Shown here: piece after piece, positions 1 through 9,039 of the stretch
How positions within the stretch are numbered: position 1 is the stretch's first letter
Layout: every line of letters starts with the position of its first letter
Assembly: GCF_023169945.1 (NCBI RefSeq)
Contig: NZ_AP025591.1
Coordinates: forward strand, 2,812,501 to 2,876,500
Direction of reading: 5' to 3'
Length of the DNA: 64,000 bases
Origin: Anaeromyxobacter oryzae
GTDB lineage: Bacteria > Myxococcota > Myxococcia > Myxococcales > Anaeromyxobacteraceae
Program-made: the position numbers and the translations under genes
Notes under the pieces: model-generated
What the model saw: only the letters and a program-made list of their open reading frames with translations
Database searches by the model: none
Told to the model about the DNA's origin: nothing

Positions 1-1
1 G

Positions 2-736
2 CTCGGCTCGGTCCCGCGGTCGATCAAGGATCCACGCACGTCGCACGACGTCAACGTGACGGGCTTCATGAACGTGCTGCTCGCAGCCCGTGATGCCGGA
101 GTGAAGCGAATCGTCTACGCGAGCTCCAGCTCCGTGTACGGAGATCATCCCGACCTCCCGAAGCGGGAGGACGTCATCGGGCGCCCACTCTCGCCGTATG
201 CAGTGACGAAGCTCACGAACGAGCTCTACGCGGAGGCGTTCGCGAAGGCTTATGGGCTCGAGCTCATGGGGCTGCGTTACTTCAACGTCTTCGGTCCTCG
301 ACAGGATCCCGACGGTCCCTACGCGGCCGTGATGCCGCGGTGGTTCGCGGCACTGCTGGGCGGGGGCGACGTCGTCATAAACGGCGATGGCGAGACGAGC
401 CGCGACTTCTGCTACGTCGCCAACGTCGTGCAAGCGAACCTCCTGGCTGCATCCTCTACGAACGCGGCGGCGCTCGGCCGCGTGTACAACGTGGCTTGCG
501 GCGAGCGAACCACCCTGAACGAGTTGTTCGCCGCGATCCGCGACCAGGTGGCTCGCTTCCGGACCGATGCGAGCTTGAGGATGCCGAGTTACGCGCCGTT
601 CCGGCCCGGTGATATCCGTCATTCGCTCGCAGCGATCGATTGCGCGCGCTCTCTGCTGGGATATGCGCCTTCCCACGGGGTGAGAGATGGGCTAGTCGAG
701 GCCGCCGCCTGGTACGCGTCACACGCCAGCGGGTGA
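2..736 (+). CDS. wbpP: UDP-N-acetylglucosamine C4-epimerase (WbpP/TviC type), 5' end off window
   Basis: Interconverts UDP-GlcNAc and UDP-GalNAc for polysaccharide assembly in the cytoplasm. The frame is open from base 2, so the Rossmann GxxGxxG start lies upstream and about 244 residues remain. Visible family features are the [11 protein letters not shown] segment, the catalytic [12 protein letters not shown] stretch, and SPYAVTK, which holds the Tyr-x3-Lys pair. [14 protein letters not shown] and the [13 protein letters not shown] block are also typical of WbpP/TviC. A GTG at 56 is internal, because the upstream codons in the same frame match the family. It ends 41 bp before the stop of a convergent epimerase gene. 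The SDR family is certain; the UDP-GlcNAc specificity is inferred from close motif resemblance. Confidence 0.87.
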   Translation, partial: LGSVPRSIKDPRTSHDVNVTGFMNVLLAARDAGVKRIVYASSSSVYGDHPDLPKREDVIGRPLSPYAVTKLTNELYAEAFAKAYGLELMGLRYFNVFGPRQDPDGPYAAVMPRWFAALLGGGDVVINGDGETSRDFCYVANVVQANLLAASSTNAAALGRVYNVACGERTTLNELFAAIRDQVARFRTDASLRMPSYAPFRPGDIRHSLAAIDCARSLLGYAPSHGVRDGLVEAAAWYASHASG

Positions 737-777
737 GCTTCGGCGAGTACTGACATCGGCGAGAATGCTTGCGAGCA

Positions 778-1827
778 CTATCGGCGTCCGCGCTGCCACG
801 CGGCGGTGCGCCTGAGGGCGTCATCCAAATCGTCGACGGGGGTGAACCCCATGACGCTCGCGAACCGGGAGCCGTCGTATATGGCGGAACCGGTCAGGGT
901 TCGAAGCGCGTCGGCCGCGACCGGTGTTCGGCCGACGGCTCGCGAGAAGCCGTCCGCCACGAACGCAGCCACCTTCGCGACTCCGACCGGCAGCGCCGGA
1001 CGTGGCCGCACACGATCCGTTGCGCGATAGGCTGCCTGCTGGATCGCATCCAGGCTGTCCGGTACCGGGCGGCTGACGACGAAGGTGTTCCCGCGCGCAT
1101 GCGCGACGTCGGCCGCCAGCAAGGCGGCTGCAGCGTCGTCGGTCGAGAGCCAGGACTTTTCGGTACCGCGCGAATCGACGGGCCAGTATCGCCGCCGAGA
1201 GATCGCCGCCACCAGTCGCTCCATGTTCCCGCGGCCGTGCGGTCCCACGAGAAGCGGAAATCTCAGGACGACGTAAGAGAGCCCGGGGAGCGACCTGATG
1301 AACTCTTCCGCCACCAGCTTGGATTTTCCGTACTCGGTGGTCGGGCAGGGGCGCGTCTCGTCGTCCGGCGACGTTCTCGAGCCGTTGCCGTACACCGCAA
1401 CGGTGCTCGCGTAGACGAGGAGCGCACCCGTCGCTCTACAAGCCTCCGCGATGCGCTGCGTACCCTCGCAGTTGATGCGCCACAGTTCCTTTCGGTCGAG
1501 CTCCGAGCGCGGACGCCGGTGGACGAAGGCCGCGAGATGGAAGATCACCCGCGCCGACGTCAGATGTCGGTTCCAGTCGCAGTCGCACACGTCCGAAACG
1601 ATGAGCCGGCTCAGACCGGCCACTGGGTCCGCGGGCGGTCTGCGGACCGTCCCGACGATGGCGCCGGGTCGACACAGCGAGGCAATCCGTTGGGCGAGAG
1701 CGCGTCCAAGTGCTCCCGCTGCCCCGGTAATCCACACTTCGTCGGCACGACGATCATCCATCGGGATCGGAAGCGCGCGGCTGCGCTCGGCAGCAACTCG
1801 CGACGTCTTACCACCGGTTCCGGACAT
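778..1827 (-). CDS. NAD-dependent epimerase/dehydratase (extended SDR)
   Basis: Extended short-chain dehydrogenase of 349 residues, likely acting on a nucleotide sugar. Residues 32-40 (WITGAAGAL) give the GxxGxxG dinucleotide site. YASTVAVYGNG and TEYGKSK supply the catalytic Ser and Tyr-x3-Lys. The C-terminal substrate half is divergent, so the substrate cannot be named. The ATG at 1827 has no clear ribosome site. An ATG at 1761 is equally possible and would remove a poorly conserved 22-residue lead. It is convergent with the preceding epimerase and divergent from the glycosyltransferase starting at 1930. Confidence 0.8.
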   Translation of the reverse strand: MSGTGGKTSRVAAERSRALPIPMDDRRADEVWITGAAGALGRALAQRIASLCRPGAIVGTVRRPPADPVAGLSRLIVSDVCDCDWNRHLTSARVIFHLAAFVHRRPRSELDRKELWRINCEGTQRIAEACRATGALLVYASTVAVYGNGSRTSPDDETRPCPTTEYGKSKLVAEEFIRSLPGLSYVVLRFPLLVGPHGRGNMERLVAAISRRRYWPVDSRGTEKSWLSTDDAAAALLAADVAHARGNTFVVSRPVPDSLDAIQQAAYRATDRVRPRPALPVGVAKVAAFVADGFSRAVGRTPVAADALRTLTGSAIYDGSRFASVMGFTPVDDLDDALRRTAAWQRGRR

Positions 1828-1883
1828 CCGACAACGGGCGTCACGTTCCGCGTCCGCTGTTCACGTCTACGCGGAGGACCGCC

Positions 1884-1913
1884 TTTCAAGAAGGCAGCGC
1901 GATGCGGTACAAA
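1884..1913 (+). promoter_or_regulatory. Candidate sigma-70 promoter for the glycosyltransferase at 1930
   Basis: TTTCAA at 1884-1889 and TACAAA at 1908-1913 are separated by 18 bp in the divergent intergenic gap. The predicted transcript start is about 10 nt before the GTG, and no Shine-Dalgarno sequence is seen. Assigned by consensus matching only. Confidence 0.35.
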
Positions 1914-1929
1914 GCGATTTCTGCATCCT

Positions 1930-3207
1930 GTGAGCTCACTCGCACATCAGACGAAAGATGAGTGTAAGTGGATCGAGCCGGGGGCCGCTCGCGATCCGCG
2001 GGCGACGGTCGTACACGTCACGACCGTCCCGATGTCGCTGCGTTACTTTCTGCCCGGCCAGCCCGAGGCGATGCGCCTCGCGGGCTTCGACGTGCATGCC
2101 GTGTCGTCCCCTGGCCTTGACCTCGTGGAGTTCGGGCGCGATGAACGGGTGCACACACACGAAATTCGAATGACACGGCGCATCACGCCATTGCGAGACC
2201 TGATCGCCGTCGCGAAGCTGTACCGCACGTTTCGCCGGATTCGACCCGAGATCGTTCACGCTCACACGCCGAAGGGTGGGCTCCTCGGGATGCTCGCTGC
2301 TCGACTCGCGCGTGTCCCCGTTCGCATCTACCACATCCACGGCCTCGCGTTCGTCACGCGTCGAGGACTCAAGAGGCGCTTGCTGCGATGGACTGAGCAG
2401 GTCGCGTCGCGGTGCGCGACGCGAGTTCTCTGCGTGAGTCGCTCCATCCGCGAGGTGGTGATCGAAGAGCGAATCACCAACCGTGATCCCATCGTGCTGC
2501 TCGGTGGCAGCATCAACGGTGTGGACGCGCGCTCTCGGTTCAGCCCCGACCTCAAGCCCGTCCACCGCGCTCGCGTCCGAAAGGCGCACGGCATTGCAGA
2601 CGATGCGCTCGTGATCGGGTACGTCGGACGCGTCGTTCGCGACAAGGGCCTCGTCGAGCTCACGGCGGCGTGGGAAGCGCTCAGCTACGCGATCCCGCAG
2701 GCCCATCTCCTCATCGTCGGGCCCTTCGAGGCGGAAGACCCAGTCCCGCGGGACGTGGAGCGCTCGTTACGCGAGCATCCCCGCGTGCACCTTCACGGAA
2801 TCGACTGGGAGACGCCGCCCCTTTACTCCGCGATGGACGTCGTCGTCCTACCCTCCTATCGAGAGGGGCTTCCGTTCGTCCCGCTCGAGGCAGCCGCGAT
2901 GGAGTTGCCGGTCGTCGCAACGCGGATCCCCGGGTGCGTCGACGCCGTTCGCGATGGCGTGACCGGCACGCTCGTCGAACCGAGAGACCCTGACGCGCTC
3001 GCGCGCGCCATTCGCCAATACATCGAGAACGAGGCTCTTGCACGCGCCCACGGCCGGGCTGGCCGGGCGTGGGTACTGCGGGAGTTCGATCAGAGCCGAG
3101 TGTGGGCCGCGCTCTCGCGCCACTACGGCGAGGCGTTAGCGGAGATGGGCTCGACCATTGGACTGCAGCGGGACACCTCGGCCGAGGCGACCACGCGCGA
3201 CCATTAG
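1930..3207 (+). CDS. Glycosyltransferase family 4
   Basis: Cytoplasmic retaining glycosyltransferase (GT-B fold, about 425 residues) that probably adds one sugar to the lipid-linked repeat unit. The first strand begins at VVHVTTVPMSLRYF. The segment HAHTPKGGLLGMLAARLARV is typical of exopolysaccharide GT4 enzymes. The C-terminal half has IGYVGRVVRDKGL and the E-x7-E nucleotide-sugar site in EGLPFVPLE. The open frame runs far upstream, but homology-like sequence begins only after 1930. The GTG there is the best start because the next in-frame ATG would remove the first strand. The donor sugar is unknown. Confidence 0.85.
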   Translation: MSSLAHQTKDECKWIEPGAARDPRATVVHVTTVPMSLRYFLPGQPEAMRLAGFDVHAVSSPGLDLVEFGRDERVHTHEIRMTRRITPLRDLIAVAKLYRTFRRIRPEIVHAHTPKGGLLGMLAARLARVPVRIYHIHGLAFVTRRGLKRRLLRWTEQVASRCATRVLCVSRSIREVVIEERITNRDPIVLLGGSINGVDARSRFSPDLKPVHRARVRKAHGIADDALVIGYVGRVVRDKGLVELTAAWEALSYAIPQAHLLIVGPFEAEDPVPRDVERSLREHPRVHLHGIDWETPPLYSAMDVVVLPSYREGLPFVPLEAAAMELPVVATRIPGCVDAVRDGVTGTLVEPRDPDALARAIRQYIENEALARAHGRAGRAWVLREFDQSRVWAALSRHYGEALAEMGSTIGLQRDTSAEATTRDH

Positions 3208-3229
3208 GTCCGCGGATCGCGTGACAGCC

Positions 3230-4378
3230 ATGCCCATCAGGATCATTCACGTCATCAACGGGCTGGACACCGGTGGTGCGGAACTCATGTTGCTGAAGCT
3301 CCTGACCCGGCTGGATCGCCGAATCGTCACGCCAGCAGGAGTGATCTCCTTGACCGACGCGGGTCCCGTCGCCCGGGAGATCAGCGCGCTAGGGATCAAC
3401 GTCCGCGCCCTCGGGATGCGCCGCGGCGTCCCCAACGCGGCGATGGTCCCCAGGCTCGTGAAGTGGATCCGTTCCGCCCGCCCTGATCTCGTTCAGACGT
3501 GGATGTACCACTCGGATCTTCTCGGCGGTTTGGCCGGGAGGCTCGCACGCGTTCCAGTCGTCTGGAACGTACGAGATAGCTTCCTGGATCCCCGCCAAGC
3601 CAAGCTGACGACGCGTGCGACCCAGAAAGCATGTGCCGCACTGTCGCGCGTCATTCCCACGCGCATCGTCGCGTGCTCTGAGGCTGGGCGCAAAGGGCAG
3701 ATCTCGGCTGGCTATGACGGGCGCAAGTTCGTGGTCATCGGGAACGGGTTCGATCCCTCCCGGTTCCGTCCGGACGCTGAAGCGCGGGCTTCGGTCCGTG
3801 CCGAGCTCTCGCTCGATCCGAACACGCCGCTCGTCGGCCTCATCGCGCGCTATGACCCAGTGAAGGATCACGCCACATTCTTGGCGGCGGCGCGGGTCGT
3901 CGCCGAGCATGCTCCAAGTGCACGATTCGTGCTCGCGGGAGCCGGCATCACGTTGGGAAACGAGGCCCTCTCCGCGGAAATCGAGCGGAACGCAGTTCTC
4001 GGGAGGGTCCACCTGCTCGGCAGGAGGGACGATGTCCCGCGGCTCACGGCTGCGCTCGACGTCGCGTGCTCATCGTCGTACACGGAGGGATTTTCGAACA
4101 CGATCGGTGAAGCGATGGCGTGCGGTGTGCCGTGCGTCGTCACGGACTGCGGGGACTCGGCGTACATCGTCGGGGACTCCGGGAAGGTCGTGCCACCACG
4201 CGATCCCGTTCTCCTCGGGAATGCGATCGTGTCGATTCTCTCCAGCACGCCCGACGAGCGTCGGTTGCTGTCTGCTGCCGCACGCTCCCGCGTGACTGAG
4301 ATGTTCACGCTGGACGCGGTCGCCGAGAAGTACCAGAACCTGTATTCGTCGATAGCGGGTGCCGCTCGGTCCGGCTGA
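3230..4378 (+). CDS. Glycosyltransferase family 4
   Basis: GT-B glycosyltransferase of about 382 residues. It opens with IRIIHVINGLDTGGAELML, the typical N-terminal acceptor-side signature. RYDPVKDHATFLAAA and EGFSNTIGEAMACGVPCVV follow, the latter containing the E-x7-E motif. The ATG at 3230 is preferred, with a GTG at 3221 as alternative; the upstream part of the frame overlaps the previous gene and is not conserved. It follows the previous glycosyltransferase by 22 bp, so the two are probably co-transcribed. Its stop lies 8 bp from the stop of the convergent capG gene. Acceptor and donor cannot be read from sequence. Confidence 0.87.
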   Translation: MPIRIIHVINGLDTGGAELMLLKLLTRLDRRIVTPAGVISLTDAGPVAREISALGINVRALGMRRGVPNAAMVPRLVKWIRSARPDLVQTWMYHSDLLGGLAGRLARVPVVWNVRDSFLDPRQAKLTTRATQKACAALSRVIPTRIVACSEAGRKGQISAGYDGRKFVVIGNGFDPSRFRPDAEARASVRAELSLDPNTPLVGLIARYDPVKDHATFLAAARVVAEHAPSARFVLAGAGITLGNEALSAEIERNAVLGRVHLLGRRDDVPRLTAALDVACSSSYTEGFSNTIGEAMACGVPCVVTDCGDSAYIVGDSGKVVPPRDPVLLGNAIVSILSSTPDERRLLSAAARSRVTEMFTLDAVAEKYQNLYSSIAGAARSG

Positions 4379-4386
4379 CGGCGCGG

Positions 4387-5517
4387 TTACGCCTTCCGCC
4401 AGACCACCCGGTTTACGTACGCGGTGTAGCTGAGGATCACCCGCACGACCTTCTCGCTGACGTTGGTCGGCGCGTAGTCCGCGATCATCCGCAGCAGCCG
4501 CTCCTCGCCCCTCGGCTGCGTCTCGAGCACGCCCAGCGCCGCCCGGACCGTCGGCCACTCCAGGCCGGTCATCATCACGGCTCCCTCCTCGAACCCCTCC
4601 GGACGCTCGTGGGCGTTCCGGATGTTCAGAGCCGGGAAGTTCAGGATCGAGCTCTCCTCCGTGATCGTCCCGCTGTCCGAGAGCACCGCCTTCGCCTGCG
4701 TCTGCAGGTGGACGTAGTCGGAGAACCCGAGCGGCTTCTGCAGCTCCACGAGCGGATCGAGCGTGACACGCTCCGCCTCGATCCGCTTCCGCGTCCGCGG
4801 GTGGGTGGAGACGATCGTACGGACCCGGTAGGTGGAGGCGAGGCCATTCAGCACCTCGACGAGCTTCCGGAACTGCTCGGGCGCGTCGATGTTCTCCTCG
4901 CGGTGCGCGCTCACGACGAAGAACTGCCCGGGCGCGAGGCCGAGGCGCGCGAGCACGTCCGAGCGCCGGATCTTCGGCGCGTAGTGCTCGAGCACCTCGC
5001 GCATCGGGCTCCCCGTCTTGATCACGCGGTCCGGCGGCAGCCCCTCCGCGAGCAAGTACTCGCGGCTGATGGTGCTGTACGGCATGTTCACGTCGCTGAT
5101 GTGGTCGACGATCTTCCGGTTGATCTCCTCCGGGACGCGCTGGTCGAAGCAGCGGTTGCCGGCCTCCATGTGGAAGACGGGGATCTTCCGGCGCTTCGCC
5201 GGGTAGGCCGCGAGGCAGCTGTTCGTGTCGCCGAGGACGAGCAGCGCGTCGGGCTTCACGTCCGCGAGCACCGCGTCCACCTTCGCGATCACGTTCCCGA
5301 CGGTCTCGGCCCCCGTCGCGCCGGCGGCGGCGAGGAAGTGGTCTGGCTTCCGGAGCTCCAGGTCGTCGAAGAAGATCTGGTTCAGCTCGTAGTCGTAGTT
5401 CTGGCCGGTGTGGACGATCACGTGCTCGACGTGACGATCCAGCGCCGCCATGACCCGCGACAGCCGGATGATCTCCGGGCGCGTGCCCACCACCGTCATC
5501 ACCTTCATCGTCGTCAC
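4387..5517 (-). CDS. capG: UDP-N-acetyl-L-fucosamine synthase (CapG/WbjD/FnlC), UDP-GlcNAc 2-epimerase fold
   Basis: Last enzyme of the UDP-L-FucNAc pathway, a C2 epimerase acting on UDP-N-acetyl-L-pneumosamine. The 376 residues belong to the non-hydrolysing UDP-GlcNAc 2-epimerase fold, with [14 protein letters not shown] at the N-terminus. [40 protein letters not shown] and the C-terminal [16 protein letters not shown]-binding block are all present. Family resemblance alone would allow WecB (UDP-ManNAc). The immediate upstream capE and capF genes make CapG the better call. The start codon overlaps the capF stop by 4 bp, suggesting translational coupling. Confidence 0.9.
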   Translation of the reverse strand: MTTMKVMTVVGTRPEIIRLSRVMAALDRHVEHVIVHTGQNYDYELNQIFFDDLELRKPDHFLAAAGATGAETVGNVIAKVDAVLADVKPDALLVLGDTNSCLAAYPAKRRKIPVFHMEAGNRCFDQRVPEEINRKIVDHISDVNMPYSTISREYLLAEGLPPDRVIKTGSPMREVLEHYAPKIRRSDVLARLGLAPGQFFVVSAHREENIDAPEQFRKLVEVLNGLASTYRVRTIVSTHPRTRKRIEAERVTLDPLVELQKPLGFSDYVHLQTQAKAVLSDSGTITEESSILNFPALNIRNAHERPEGFEEGAVMMTGLEWPTVRAALGVLETQPRGEERLLRMIADYAPTNVSEKVVRVILSYTAYVNRVVWRKA

Positions 5518-6638
5518 CTCGCGGGCGGCAGGACGGGGTCGAAGATCGTGTCGGTCCGCGAGGGATCGAACACCTCGCTCGACCAGAACAGCGTCACCAT
5601 CTCGCCTGCGCCGACGTTCTCGATGGAGTGGGTATATCCCGGCGGGATGTCGACCACGCGGTAATCCTCGCCGCGGACGCGGAACTCGATCACGGCGGGG
5701 CCATCGATCTGCCGGAGCCGGATCAGCCCCTCGCCCTGCACCACCAGGAACTTCTCGGTCTTGGTGTGGTGGTAGTGGTTCCCGCGCGTGATCCCGGGCT
5801 TCGTGCGCGAGATGAAGATCTGGCCGAAGCAGGGGGATTTGAGGAACTCGGCGAGGCTGCCGCGCGTGTCCGCCTTGATGTCGAGCTGGTACCCGTGCTC
5901 GCCGGGCTCGACGTACGAGAGGTACGTCGCGTAGAGCGCCCGCACGAACGGGCTCGAGAAGTCAGGGAGCCGGAGCGTCGTCCGGTGCGCGCGGAACCCG
6001 CGGATCGTCTCCGCGAGCTCGCCGAGGGTCACCTGATGCGAGACGAGCGGCTCGGCGAAGCGGAACCCGGAGCGCGGCGGTGCATCGAGCTCGCTCAGGA
6101 ACGCTGCCACCACGTCGTCGACGTAGGTCAGGTCGACGACTGCGCCCGGGTCCGAGATCTGGATCGGAAGGTCGTGGGCGATGTTGTGGCAGAACGTCGC
6201 CGTCACGGAGTTGTAGTTGGGCCGGCACCACTTCCCGAACAGGTTCTTCAGCCGGTGCACGACGCACTCGGCGCCGGTACGCGCGCTGAAGTGCTCGAGC
6301 GCCTCCTCCGCGCCGCGCTTGCTCTGGCCGTACGGGTTGTCGCGCTCCGCCTGGATCGAGGAGGAGAGCACGATCTTCGGCCGGCGACCCTTGCGCTCCA
6401 GCGCGGCGCAGACAGCCTCGGTGACGCCGGCGTTGCCCGTCGCGAACTCGGCGACATTCTCGGGGCGGTTCACGCCGGCGAGATGGAAGACGACGTCCGC
6501 GACACCGAGCGCCGCCTCGAGCGCGTCGGCTGCGGTCGCGACGTCGGCCTCAAGGACCTCGACGTCCTTCCTTGGCCTGAGCGCGGCGACCAGGTTCTTG
6601 CCGAGGAAGCCGGCGGCCCCCGTCACGAGCACTTTCAC
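5514..6638 (-). CDS. capF: Bifunctional UDP-sugar reductase/epimerase CapF (WbjC/FnlB)
   Basis: Second step of UDP-L-FucNAc synthesis: C3 epimerisation and NADPH reduction of the 4-keto sugar made by CapE. The 374 residues match the family length. The N-terminal SDR domain ([28 protein letters not shown]) covers residues 1 to about 250. The C-terminal cupin covers about 260-374, with the metal-type segment [20 protein letters not shown] and the later [13 protein letters not shown]. Both halves are characteristic of CapF. It lies between capE and capG in the same orientation, separated from capE by 31 bp and overlapping capG by 4 bp. Confidence 0.92.
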   Translation of the reverse strand: MKVLVTGAAGFLGKNLVAALRPRKDVEVLEADVATAADALEAALGVADVVFHLAGVNRPENVAEFATGNAGVTEAVCAALERKGRRPKIVLSSSIQAERDNPYGQSKRGAEEALEHFSARTGAECVVHRLKNLFGKWCRPNYNSVTATFCHNIAHDLPIQISDPGAVVDLTYVDDVVAAFLSELDAPPRSGFRFAEPLVSHQVTLGELAETIRGFRAHRTTLRLPDFSSPFVRALYATYLSYVEPGEHGYQLDIKADTRGSLAEFLKSPCFGQIFISRTKPGITRGNHYHHTKTEKFLVVQGEGLIRLRQIDGPAVIEFRVRGEDYRVVDIPPGYTHSIENVGAGEMVTLFWSSEVFDPSRTDTIFDPVLPPAR

Positions 6639-6669
6639 ATCGTTCTCCCGGGCGGTGCGGAGCTGCCCG

Positions 6670-7692
6670 TCAGATCTCGATCTTCTCGCCGCGGATCGCC
6701 TGCTGGACGCTATCGAGCTTGAGGAGCAGGTCGCACATGGCGTTCACGTCCGCGAGCGGTACGTTGTGCGAGTTGTAGTCTTCCTTCCGCGAGACGTCCT
6801 TCTGGCCCTCGCTGAAGTAGAGCGCGTAGTTGAGGTCCCGGTTGTCCGCGGCGACCCGGAAATAGCCGCCGAGATCCTGGGCGCTGATGAGCTCCTCGCG
6901 CGTGAGCAGGGTCTCGTACAGCTTCTCGCCGTGGCGCGTGCCGATGACGTTCACAGGGTTATCGGCGCGGAGGAGCCGCTTGACCGCAAGCGCGAGCGTC
7001 TCGATGGTCGCGGAGGCCGCCTTCTGCACGAACGTGTCGCCGGGCTCACCGTGCTGGAACGCGTAGAGGACGAGATCGACGGCGTCGTCGATGCTCATCA
7101 TGAACCGCGTCATCGCGGGATCCGTGATGGTGAGCGGCTTGCCCGACTGGATCTGGTTGATGAACAGCGGGATCACCGACCCGCGGCTCGCCATCACGTT
7201 GCCGTAGCGCGTGACGCAGATGGTCGTCTTGCCGCTCGCGACCCGCGACTTGGCGATCGCGAGCTTCTCCATCATCGCCTTCGAGATCCCCATCGCATTG
7301 ATGGGGTAGACCGCCTTGTCCGTGCTGAGAACGATGACGCGCTCGACGCCCGCGTGGATCGCCTCGTTCAGCACGTTCTCGGTCCCGAGCGCGTTCGTCC
7401 GGAGCGCCTCGATGGGGAAGAACTCGCAGGACGGGACTTGCTTCAGCGCCGCCGCGTGAAAGACGTAGTCCACGCCCGCCATGGCGTCGCGGAGGCTGCT
7501 CTCGGTCCGCACGTCCCCGATGTAGAAGCGGAGCTTCGGGTTCGCGAACGCCTTCCGCATGTCGTCCTGCTTCTTCTCGTCGCGACTGAAGACGCGGATC
7601 TCCTTGATCTGCGTGTCGAGGAATCGCCGGAGGACGGCGTTTCCGAACGTGCCAGTGCCGCCGGTGATGAGAAGGGTCTTGTCGCCGAACAT
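6670..7692 (-). CDS. capE: UDP-GlcNAc 4,6-dehydratase/5-epimerase CapE (WbjB/FnlA)
   Basis: Commits UDP-GlcNAc to the L-FucNAc branch by 4,6-dehydration with C5 epimerisation. The 340-residue protein is an extended SDR with LLITGGTGTFGNAVL, VFHAAALKQVPSCEF, the active-site TDKAVYPINAMGISKAMME segment, and VTRYGNVMASRGSVIPLF. These match the CapE/FlaA1 group, where Met-Gly-x-x-Lys replaces the usual Tyr-x3-Lys. The C-terminal EDYNSHN segment is also CapE-like. An AAGGA ribosome site lies 9 nt upstream of the ATG. It is the first gene of capE-capF-capG and has its own promoter with a palindrome. Confidence 0.93.
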   Translation of the reverse strand: MFGDKTLLITGGTGTFGNAVLRRFLDTQIKEIRVFSRDEKKQDDMRKAFANPKLRFYIGDVRTESSLRDAMAGVDYVFHAAALKQVPSCEFFPIEALRTNALGTENVLNEAIHAGVERVIVLSTDKAVYPINAMGISKAMMEKLAIAKSRVASGKTTICVTRYGNVMASRGSVIPLFINQIQSGKPLTITDPAMTRFMMSIDDAVDLVLYAFQHGEPGDTFVQKAASATIETLALAVKRLLRADNPVNVIGTRHGEKLYETLLTREELISAQDLGGYFRVAADNRDLNYALYFSEGQKDVSRKEDYNSHNVPLADVNAMCDLLLKLDSVQQAIRGEKIEI

Positions 7693-7724
7693 GGAGCTGT
7701 TGTCCTTCGATTCGTGGGTGCCCG

Positions 7725-7753
7725 ACGCTAGCCGGTGATCACCGGCGGGTCAA
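7725..7753 (-). promoter_or_regulatory. capE promoter with a perfect palindrome between -35 and -10
   Basis: Read on the minus strand, TTGACC (7748-7753) and TAGCGT (7725-7730) are 17 bp apart, about 33 nt upstream of the capE ATG. The spacer contains the 16-bp perfect palindrome GCCGGTGATCACCGGC (7731-7746), which abuts the -10. The arrangement is that of a repressor operator, or a MerR-type activator site. No regulator is identified here. Confidence 0.5.
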
Positions 7754-7818
7754 CGGACCCCGGCCCGAGGACGATGCGCCACGCACATGTCCTGAGTCGG
7801 TATTAACAGGTTGCCGGC

Positions 7819-9039
7819 CTACCTCCGCACGGCCGCCAGGAAGTCAGCTAGCAAATCGGAGTAGCGCCGGTAATCGAAACTTCGCTCCGCCGCCAGCCTC
7901 GCCGATGTGCGCATCTGAAACCGATCGGCAACAGAGAGGGATAGGGCACGCTCGAACCCGGATGCCAGGGCTTCCGGCGAATGGTCAGCACACAGCAGAC
8001 CCTCGTGCCCGTCGCGGATGTACTCGGCGAGATCACCCGTCGCATTGCAGATCACGGGCACCCCCGCCGCCAGACTCTCGGTGACCTTCGTTGGGAAACC
8101 TGCCTCGGCGTACCGGAGGGGCGCGCGTGCCAGCACACTGAAATCGGCATCTTGGTACGCGCGAGCGATTTCCTGCTGCGGAACCCTACCGACAATGCTG
8201 ATCTCGTCGCTTAGGCCTTCTCGTTTCCCGACGAGGCGTACGACCTGCTCATGAGAGACGCCGAGGACGCGGAGTCGCACCTGCCTCGAGCTCAGTCTTC
8301 TCACGGCCGCAATGACGTTCGGCAACAAGTCCTTCTTCCCTGGCGTGCCGGCATATACCAGGTCGATCCCTGGGCACTTACTCGTCCGTTGCTCATCAGC
8401 GGCCGCGAACCTGGAAACGTCCAGGGTCGGCGGAACTCGAATCACAGGCACTCCGCGAGCCGCGTAGTACCGCTCCAAGAACGCGCTTATGGCGATGACA
8501 CCATCACATCGGGGGTACTGCCATCGCAGCGCGATGTTCGTGCTTGCGTTGAATGCGCCCCACCGACCCCCCGGGAGATGGCTAGGCTCGTACCACTCGA
8601 CGACGTCTGCGATAACGGGAACGCCCCTGCGACGGCACCACGGCATGATCCGCGCCATGAATGGCGCGTAGCCCCCGTAGACAATCACGTGACTTGGTGT
8701 GATCGGCTGGGCTTCCAGCCACCGCACTGCTCTTGCGCCCTGCGATACCAGAAGTCTGATGGCCTTTGCGATCACCGAAGCGTCGGTCCCATGGAGTTCG
8801 CCGAGACCGACATGGACGAGCTGGCCCCCGTTCTCCTGTTCCAGTAGGGCCGGGACTCTCGGGTGCTGCTCACCGCTACCGACGACGACTCGGTGCCCCG
8901 CCCGGGCGAGAGATTGGGCTACCCCGTACACCCTCCGAGATGAAGCCTGCCCCCAGGGGAACATGAACGGTCCGACATATGCGATCCATCCGGGCCTAGT
9001 CACTTTGAAGGCTCCCGATGGATCAGCGCGCGCGGTCAT
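7819..9039 (-). CDS. Glycosyltransferase family 4
   Basis: GT-B glycosyltransferase of about 406 residues. The N-terminal GWIAYVGPFMFPWGQASSRR segment opens the acceptor domain. LVYAGTPGKKDLLPNVI begins the donor domain, and AEAGFPTKVTESLAAGVPVI is the PTK-type donor site seen in amino-sugar transferases. The open frame extends to 9153. The ATG at 9039 (17-bp overlap with the upstream gene, AAGG upstream) or the GTG at 9003 (GGAG 8 nt upstream, just after the upstream stop) are better starts. Third-position GC looks lower than in flanking genes, in keeping with a transferred glycan cassette. Confidence 0.82.
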   Translation of the reverse strand: MTARADPSGAFKVTRPGWIAYVGPFMFPWGQASSRRVYGVAQSLARAGHRVVVGSGEQHPRVPALLEQENGGQLVHVGLGELHGTDASVIAKAIRLLVSQGARAVRWLEAQPITPSHVIVYGGYAPFMARIMPWCRRRGVPVIADVVEWYEPSHLPGGRWGAFNASTNIALRWQYPRCDGVIAISAFLERYYAARGVPVIRVPPTLDVSRFAAADEQRTSKCPGIDLVYAGTPGKKDLLPNVIAAVRRLSSRQVRLRVLGVSHEQVVRLVGKREGLSDEISIVGRVPQQEIARAYQDADFSVLARAPLRYAEAGFPTKVTESLAAGVPVICNATGDLAEYIRDGHEGLLCADHSPEALASGFERALSLSVADRFQMRTSARLAAERSFDYRRYSDLLADFLAAVRR

